Of a stretch of DNA of 64,000 bases, positions 60,728 to 64,000 are shown piece by piece (within the stretch, counting starts at the first letter, position 1; each line of letters starts with the position of its first letter). This DNA is from Marinococcus sp. PL1-022 (GTDB taxonomy: Bacteria; Bacillota; Bacilli; Bacillales; Marinococcaceae). The stretch is from contig NZ_JAWXCX010000001.1 in NCBI RefSeq assembly GCF_033845285.1, positions 697,495-761,494 of the forward strand, given 5' to 3'. The notes beneath the pieces were generated by a model, which saw nothing but the letters and a program-made list of their open reading frames with translations, did not search any database and had not been told where the DNA came from. The translations under genes were made by a program, and so were the position numbers.

Positions 60728-60901
60728 ATGACCGTTATAGAAAAGCACCCTTATCTTTCCGATGAAGAACGCCAGAAACTGGCTCTTTTAAATAAACAAA
60801 TGCAGGAAGCCGCTTCCGAACAGGAGTTGAAGCGGCTTACCACACAGATCGCCCTGCTTCATGAAAAGGCGAAGGTCAGAGAAGAAAATAAGTCTAACTG
60901 A
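60728..60901 (+). CDS. Small highly charged protein of unknown function (57 residues)
   Basis: I do not recognise this protein. ATG 60728 sits seven bases after AAGGAGGAATC, the reason for this start; an in-frame ATG at 60680 would add 16 residues but has a weak site. The product is soluble, probably all-helical and rich in Glu, Lys and Gln (LLNKQMQEAASEQELKR), with no cysteines or membrane segment. It has its own promoter and terminator and lies between minD and the RNase G gene, where spoIVFA/FB stand in B. subtilis. A role next to RNase G or ribosomal genes is only a guess. Confidence 0.6.
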   Translation: MTVIEKHPYLSDEERQKLALLNKQMQEAASEQELKRLTTQIALLHEKAKVREENKSN

Positions 60902-60903
60902 AT

Positions 60904-60937
60904 GACTGCCATCATCATGTGGCAGTCTTTTCCTTTT
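60904..60937 (+). terminator. Terminator after the 57-residue protein gene
   Basis: GACTGCCA pairs perfectly with TGGCAGTC around TCATCATG, followed by TTTCCTTTT. The RNase G gene starts 32 bases on, so some read-through is probable. Confidence 0.75.
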
Positions 60938-60968
60938 GGAAAGAAATGTGCCACTGGAGGAACGTTCG

Positions 60969-62483
60969 ATGGAATTAATTGCAAATATGAAATCCGGGGA
61001 AGCAAGAGCGGCCCTGAAACATAATGGAAGAGTGACAGAGTTCTTCTTCGAGTCCGCAATGGATGACACGGCGGCCGGAGAAATCTATAAAGGGAGAGTA
61101 GTGGATGTGCTTCCGGGCATGGATGCTGCATTTATTGATATCGGCAAAGGGAAAAAAGGATATCTGCACCGGGACAATATTATGTCGTACCGGCTGCTGA
61201 AGGAGCCGCTCGCTGAAAAAAAACAGCGGGGAATTAAAGATTTCATTAAAAAAGGGGAATATTTATTTGTGCAGGTCGTGAAGGAAGAAACGTCCAGCAA
61301 GGGTGCAAAGCTTAAAGAAAATTTATCACTGCCGGGAAAATACTGTGTGTATCTGCCGGATGAGCCGGGACTGTTTATTTCACAAAAGGTGGAGGAATCT
61401 GTTAAGGAAGAATGGCTCGAACAGGAAGAAGCGCTGCCGCTCAATGGAGACGGCCTGATTATGCGTACGGAAGGAACGACACAGTCGCTGGATGTGATTA
61501 AGAAGGAAATTTTCCAGCTTCAGAGCCTGTGGCAGGATATCGTTATTCGGGGAGAGGAGCTGTCTTCACCGGGAAAGGTATCGCAGGAGGAGCACTTTTT
61601 AACAAAATGTCTGACTTCGACACCTCTGGAACACGTGAAAAGGATCGCTGTGGATACAAGAGAAGCGGTGGAGACAGCAAAAGCACACTTCAGCGGATGG
61701 GAGCCGGAAAAGCGTCCGGAATTTATTCTTTTTAAGCGTCCCGAAAATATTTTTTCAAAAGAAAATGTGGAGATTGAGCTCGAGCGTGCCTTAAAGCCTG
61801 TAGCGTGGCTGAAAAGCGGGGGCTTTTTACAGATTGAAAAAACAGAAATGTGCATCACAATTGATGTGAATACGGGAAGGTTTACCGGAAAACATGATCT
61901 CGAGCACACGATTGTAAAAACAAACCTCGAAGCTGCCGCAGAAGTGATGCATCAATTGCGTGTGAGAAATCTCTCCGGCATGGTAATGATTGACTTTATA
62001 CGAATGAATCAAGAAAAAGACCGGCAGCATTTAATACAGGTACTGGAGGAAAAAGCCGCTGAGGATCCGCAGAAAATCCGGATTGCCGGCTTTTCCCGTC
62101 TCGGTATCGTGGAGTTGACCCGTCAGCGTTCCCGCCAGAGTCTCGAGGAACACATGCTTGAACCCTTCGGAACAGAGTACGGCAAAGGATGGAGGCTGTC
62201 GGAAAAAGAACTGATGGAAAGATCAAAACGGATGCTCGGCGCCTGGATAGAGGAAGATGTGGATGCGATCGTGCTGGAGGTGCCGGACCGTCTGCTCGCC
62301 CGGGAAGGCAGAGCGTTGCATGATGACCTTCAGCAAGTAGTTCCGGGACGCTTATTTATCGTCTCTGAACCGAAGGAGCAGGAGATCGTTGTCCGCTATG
62401 CTGGAAGCCTTGAAGTGGCAGAACAAAGAAATCAGGCTTTGAAGGCTCAAATGAAGCAGCGGGGAATTGACTTTCGTTTTTAA
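60969..62483 (+). CDS. rng: RNase E/G family endoribonuclease
   Basis: 504 residues. An S1 RNA-binding domain spans about 35-125 (GEIYKGRVVDVLPGMDAAFI). The DNase I-like catalytic part has the magnesium-binding aspartates in ITIDVNTGRF near 300 and MVMIDFIRM near 343, then GIVELTRQRSRQSL near 380. The CPxCxG zinc-link that joins subunits in E. coli RNase E/G would follow here but is absent: the stretch reads EEHMLEPFGTEYGKG. B. subtilis lacks this enzyme, whereas several other Bacillaceae have it next to rplU. ATG 60969 follows TGGAGGAACG. Confidence 0.9.
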   Translation: MELIANMKSGEARAALKHNGRVTEFFFESAMDDTAAGEIYKGRVVDVLPGMDAAFIDIGKGKKGYLHRDNIMSYRLLKEPLAEKKQRGIKDFIKKGEYLFVQVVKEETSSKGAKLKENLSLPGKYCVYLPDEPGLFISQKVEESVKEEWLEQEEALPLNGDGLIMRTEGTTQSLDVIKKEIFQLQSLWQDIVIRGEELSSPGKVSQEEHFLTKCLTSTPLEHVKRIAVDTREAVETAKAHFSGWEPEKRPEFILFKRPENIFSKENVEIELERALKPVAWLKSGGFLQIEKTEMCITIDVNTGRFTGKHDLEHTIVKTNLEAAAEVMHQLRVRNLSGMVMIDFIRMNQEKDRQHLIQVLEEKAAEDPQKIRIAGFSRLGIVELTRQRSRQSLEEHMLEPFGTEYGKGWRLSEKELMERSKRMLGAWIEEDVDAIVLEVPDRLLAREGRALHDDLQQVVPGRLFIVSEPKEQEIVVRYAGSLEVAEQRNQALKAQMKQRGIDFRF

Positions 62484-62496
62484 TATATGCTATTAT
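62467..62496 (+). promoter_or_regulatory. Promoter of the rplU-prp-rpmA operon
   Basis: TTGACT, 18 bases, TATTAT. The -35 lies in the last codons of rng. Confidence 0.6.
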
Positions 62497-62502
62497 TTGT
62501 AA

Positions 62503-62597
62503 CGTTAGTTGTTTGGAAGCACCCAAACTACAACCGCACAATAACAGGTTTAAGCCCTGGAAAGGCACCTGTATTGGCGAGTCTAAGTGATTAGGAG
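62503..62597 (+). promoter_or_regulatory. L21 leader (ribosomal protein autoregulatory structure)
   Basis: Between the promoter and rplU are two clear hairpins, GTTTGG-aagca-CCAAAC and CAGGT-n-ACCTG, joined by AACCGCACAATAA-like single strand. Position and layout correspond to the known Firmicute L21 leader, thought to mediate feedback by the L21 protein. Confidence 0.7.
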
Positions 62598-62605
62598 GTG
62601 CAGAG

Positions 62606-62914
62606 ATGTACGCAATTATTGAAACTGGTGGAAAACAGTTAAAAGTAGAAGAAGGCCAGACTATTTTCGTTGAAAAATTAGACGTAGAAGCTGGTAATGA
62701 AGTGACGTTCGGCAATGTAGTATTTGTCGGAGGCGACGATGTGAAAGTCGGTTCTCCATTTGTTGAGGGAGCTAAAGTTACAGGCAAAGTCGAAAGACAG
62801 GGCCGTAACAAGAAAATCATCGTGTTCAAATTTAAAAAACGTAAAAACTACCGCCGTAAGCAGGGCCATCGTCAGCCTTACACAAAAGTTACAATCAACA
62901 GCATTGACGCGTAG
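62606..62914 (+). CDS. rplU: 50S ribosomal protein L21
   Basis: 102 residues. [18 protein letters not shown] at the start and the basic C-terminal stretch [18 protein letters not shown] are characteristic of bacterial L21, which binds 23S rRNA. ATG 62606 follows TTAGGAGGTGCAG. prp begins two bases after the stop. Confidence 0.98.
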   Translation: MYAIIETGGKQLKVEEGQTIFVEKLDVEAGNEVTFGNVVFVGGDDVKVGSPFVEGAKVTGKVERQGRNKKIIVFKFKKRKNYRRKQGHRQPYTKVTINSIDA

Positions 62915-62916
62915 TT

Positions 62917-63255
62917 ATGATACGGGTCACTGTTAGCCGCGACGGGGCAGAGCATATTCGTTCTGTTACCATGACCGGTCATGCTGAATCAGGTCCCTAC
63001 GGCTATGATCTAGTATGCGCCGGTGCCTCGGCAGTATCTTTTGGAGCTGTAAATGCAATGGCATCTCTCTGCCATACAGATCCCACAGTGGATTTAGGCA
63101 CAGAAGGCGGTTATTTTCATTGCGTGCTTCCGGAAGAAAGCACCGAAGAGGATAAACGCCAGATGCAGCTGTTGGCAGAGGGCATGATTATCTCTTTGGA
63201 GACCATTGCAGAGCAGTACGGTGAATTTATATCAATTGAAGAGCATAGGAGGTGA
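62917..63255 (+). CDS. prp: Ribosomal-processing cysteine protease Prp
   Basis: 112 residues. The catalytic pair is His in MTGHAESG near 22 and Cys in YDLVCAGASAVSFG near 34. In Firmicutes Prp removes the N-terminal extension of ribosomal protein L27. It corresponds to B. subtilis YsxB. Its last codons, AGG AGG TGA, also form the ribosome site of rpmA, tying the protease to its substrate. Confidence 0.95.
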   Translation: MIRVTVSRDGAEHIRSVTMTGHAESGPYGYDLVCAGASAVSFGAVNAMASLCHTDPTVDLGTEGGYFHCVLPEESTEEDKRQMQLLAEGMIISLETIAEQYGEFISIEEHRR

Positions 63256-63261
63256 ATGTTG

Positions 63262-63546
63262 ATGTTGAAATTAGACCTGCAGTTCTTTGCTCAGAAAAAA
63301 GGGGTAGGTAGTACAAAAAACGGTCGTGACTCCATTTCCAAGCGTTTGGGTGCCAAGCGTTCCGATGGCCAGCACGTAACCGGTGGTTCTATCCTCGTCC
63401 GCCAGCGCGGTTCGAAAATTTTCCCTGGCAATAATGTCGGTAAAGGCGGAGATGACACTCTTTTCTCCAAAATCGACGGCGTTGTGAAATTTGAGCGTGT
63501 CGGGAAAAAACGTAAACGCGTAAGCGTTTATGCAAAAGAAGCATAA
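63262..63546 (+). CDS. rpmA: 50S ribosomal protein L27 with cleavable N-terminus
   Basis: 94 residues. The N-terminal [14 protein letters not shown] contains the Firmicute pre-L27 extension cleaved by Prp after the FFA-type site, exposing the glycine/lysine-rich tail that reaches the peptidyl-transferase centre. [20 protein letters not shown] and [13 protein letters not shown] are family signatures. ATG 63262 has ideal spacing from AGGAGGTGA; ATG 63256 is in frame but overlaps that site. Confidence 0.97.
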   Translation: MLKLDLQFFAQKKGVGSTKNGRDSISKRLGAKRSDGQHVTGGSILVRQRGSKIFPGNNVGKGGDDTLFSKIDGVVKFERVGKKRKRVSVYAKEA

Positions 63547-63553
63547 GAATCGT

Positions 63554-63595
63554 ATCCGTTTAAACAGATATTTCTGTTTAAACGGATTTTTTTAT
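63554..63595 (+). terminator. rplU-prp-rpmA terminator
   Basis: ATCCGTTTAAACAGA pairs perfectly with TCTGTTTAAACGGAT around TATT, then seven T. It closes the operon, where spo0B and obg continue in B. subtilis. Confidence 0.95.
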
Positions 63596-63612
63596 TGAAA
63601 GGGGACAAAAAA

Positions 63613-64000
63613 ATGAAGGTAACAATTATTGGTTTTTGGCATGCCTTTCCCGAAGCAGGGGAAGCAGCCTCCGGCTATCTGCTTGAAGAGGATGGATTTG
63701 AGCTGCTGCTCGACTGCGGAAGCGGAGTGATTTCCCAGCTGCAGCATTACACAGAGCTCAGCAGCATCGACGCCGTACTGCTGTCCCATTATCATCAGGA
63801 TCATGTGGGTGATTTCGGAGCTTTCCAGTACTACCGGCTGCTGGAACCTGTCCTTTGGCCAAAAAAGCAGCACGAGATGGCTGTCTACGCACACCGGGAG
63901 GATGAAGAAGGCTTTCAGCGCCTGTTTTATAAAGAAGCAGTGCAGCCGATAGAATACCGGGCACAGGAGCCATTTACCGCCGGTCCTTTTACGATCACAC
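63613..64000 (+). CDS. Metallo-beta-lactamase fold hydrolase, YhfI-like (N-terminal part)
   Basis: 129 codons are visible before the window ends. MKVTIIGFWHAFPEAGEAAS, then SGYLLEEDGFELLLDCGSG and the metal-binding motif LLSHYHQDHVGDFG near 59 place it with RNase Z-like hydrolases, closest to B. subtilis YhfI; substrate unknown. ATG 63613 follows AAAGGGGAC. In B. subtilis yhfI lies elsewhere, so it occupies the position after rpmA where spo0B-obg would be expected. Confidence 0.85.
   Translation, partial: MKVTIIGFWHAFPEAGEAASGYLLEEDGFELLLDCGSGVISQLQHYTELSSIDAVLLSHYHQDHVGDFGAFQYYRLLEPVLWPKKQHEMAVYAHREDEEGFQRLFYKEAVQPIEYRAQEPFTAGPFTIT

Overview
The window is a 64 kb stretch of core chromosome from a low-to-mid G+C Firmicute of the family Bacillaceae. 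Gene order follows the Bacillus subtilis rplT-to-rpmA segment closely, with Bacillus-type Shine-Dalgarno sites, three T-box leaders and strong intrinsic terminators. Nearly all genes lie on the + strand. I see no CRISPR array, insertion sequence, prophage or integrated element.

Layout. 0-3 kb: end of rplT, then ysdB (minus strand, behind a near-perfect sigma-W promoter), ysdC aminopeptidase and an rRNA/tRNA methyltransferase. 2.8-12.3 kb: T-box(Phe)-pheST, zapA, cvpA-like yshB, polX, mutS2, yshE. 12.3-17.3 kb: a candidate small RNA, an isolated fadR, trxA, uvrC, yslB (inverted) and a KtrB/TrkH-type cation transporter. 17.3-26.4 kb: sdhCAB, ptsHI, murI-rph-rdgB-ysnB, tRNA-Arg(UCU). 26.6-36.1 kb: ilvE, then T-box(Leu)-ilvBHC-leuABCD. 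36.2-43.5 kb: TPR protein ysoA, tig, clpX, lonA, ysxC. 43.7-50.1 kb: hemAXCDBL (tetrapyrrole synthesis from glutamyl-tRNA). 50.1-56 kb: T-box(Val)-valS, folC, comC, radC. 56-60.5 kb: mreBCD and minCD (cell shape and division-site selection). 60.6-64 kb: an orphan 57-residue protein gene, an RNase E/G, rplU-prp-rpmA, and the start of a YhfI-like metallo-beta-lactamase gene.

What stands out is what is missing. Measured against the B. subtilis order as I remember it, sporulation-associated genes are absent from each place they would be expected (sspI, gerE, gerM, lonB, spoVID, spoIIB, spoIVFA/FB, and spo0B after rpmA), while their housekeeping neighbours remain. The fatty-acid degradation genes around fadR (lcfA, fadB, etfBA) are gone too, leaving the regulator alone. 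This suggests a lineage that has lost sporulation, for example a non-sporing halo/alkaliphilic Bacillaceae such as the Salisediminibacterium/Alkalicoccus group. The genus is an inference, not something the sequence proves.

I did not find a clearly new multi-gene system. The best candidates for undescribed biology are small: a promoter-terminator RNA unit at 12.3 kb, the 57-residue protein gene with its own promoter and terminator at 60.7 kb, an RNase G homologue without the zinc-link cysteines, a hairpin terminator in the ptsH leader, and a long possibly structured leader before mreB.
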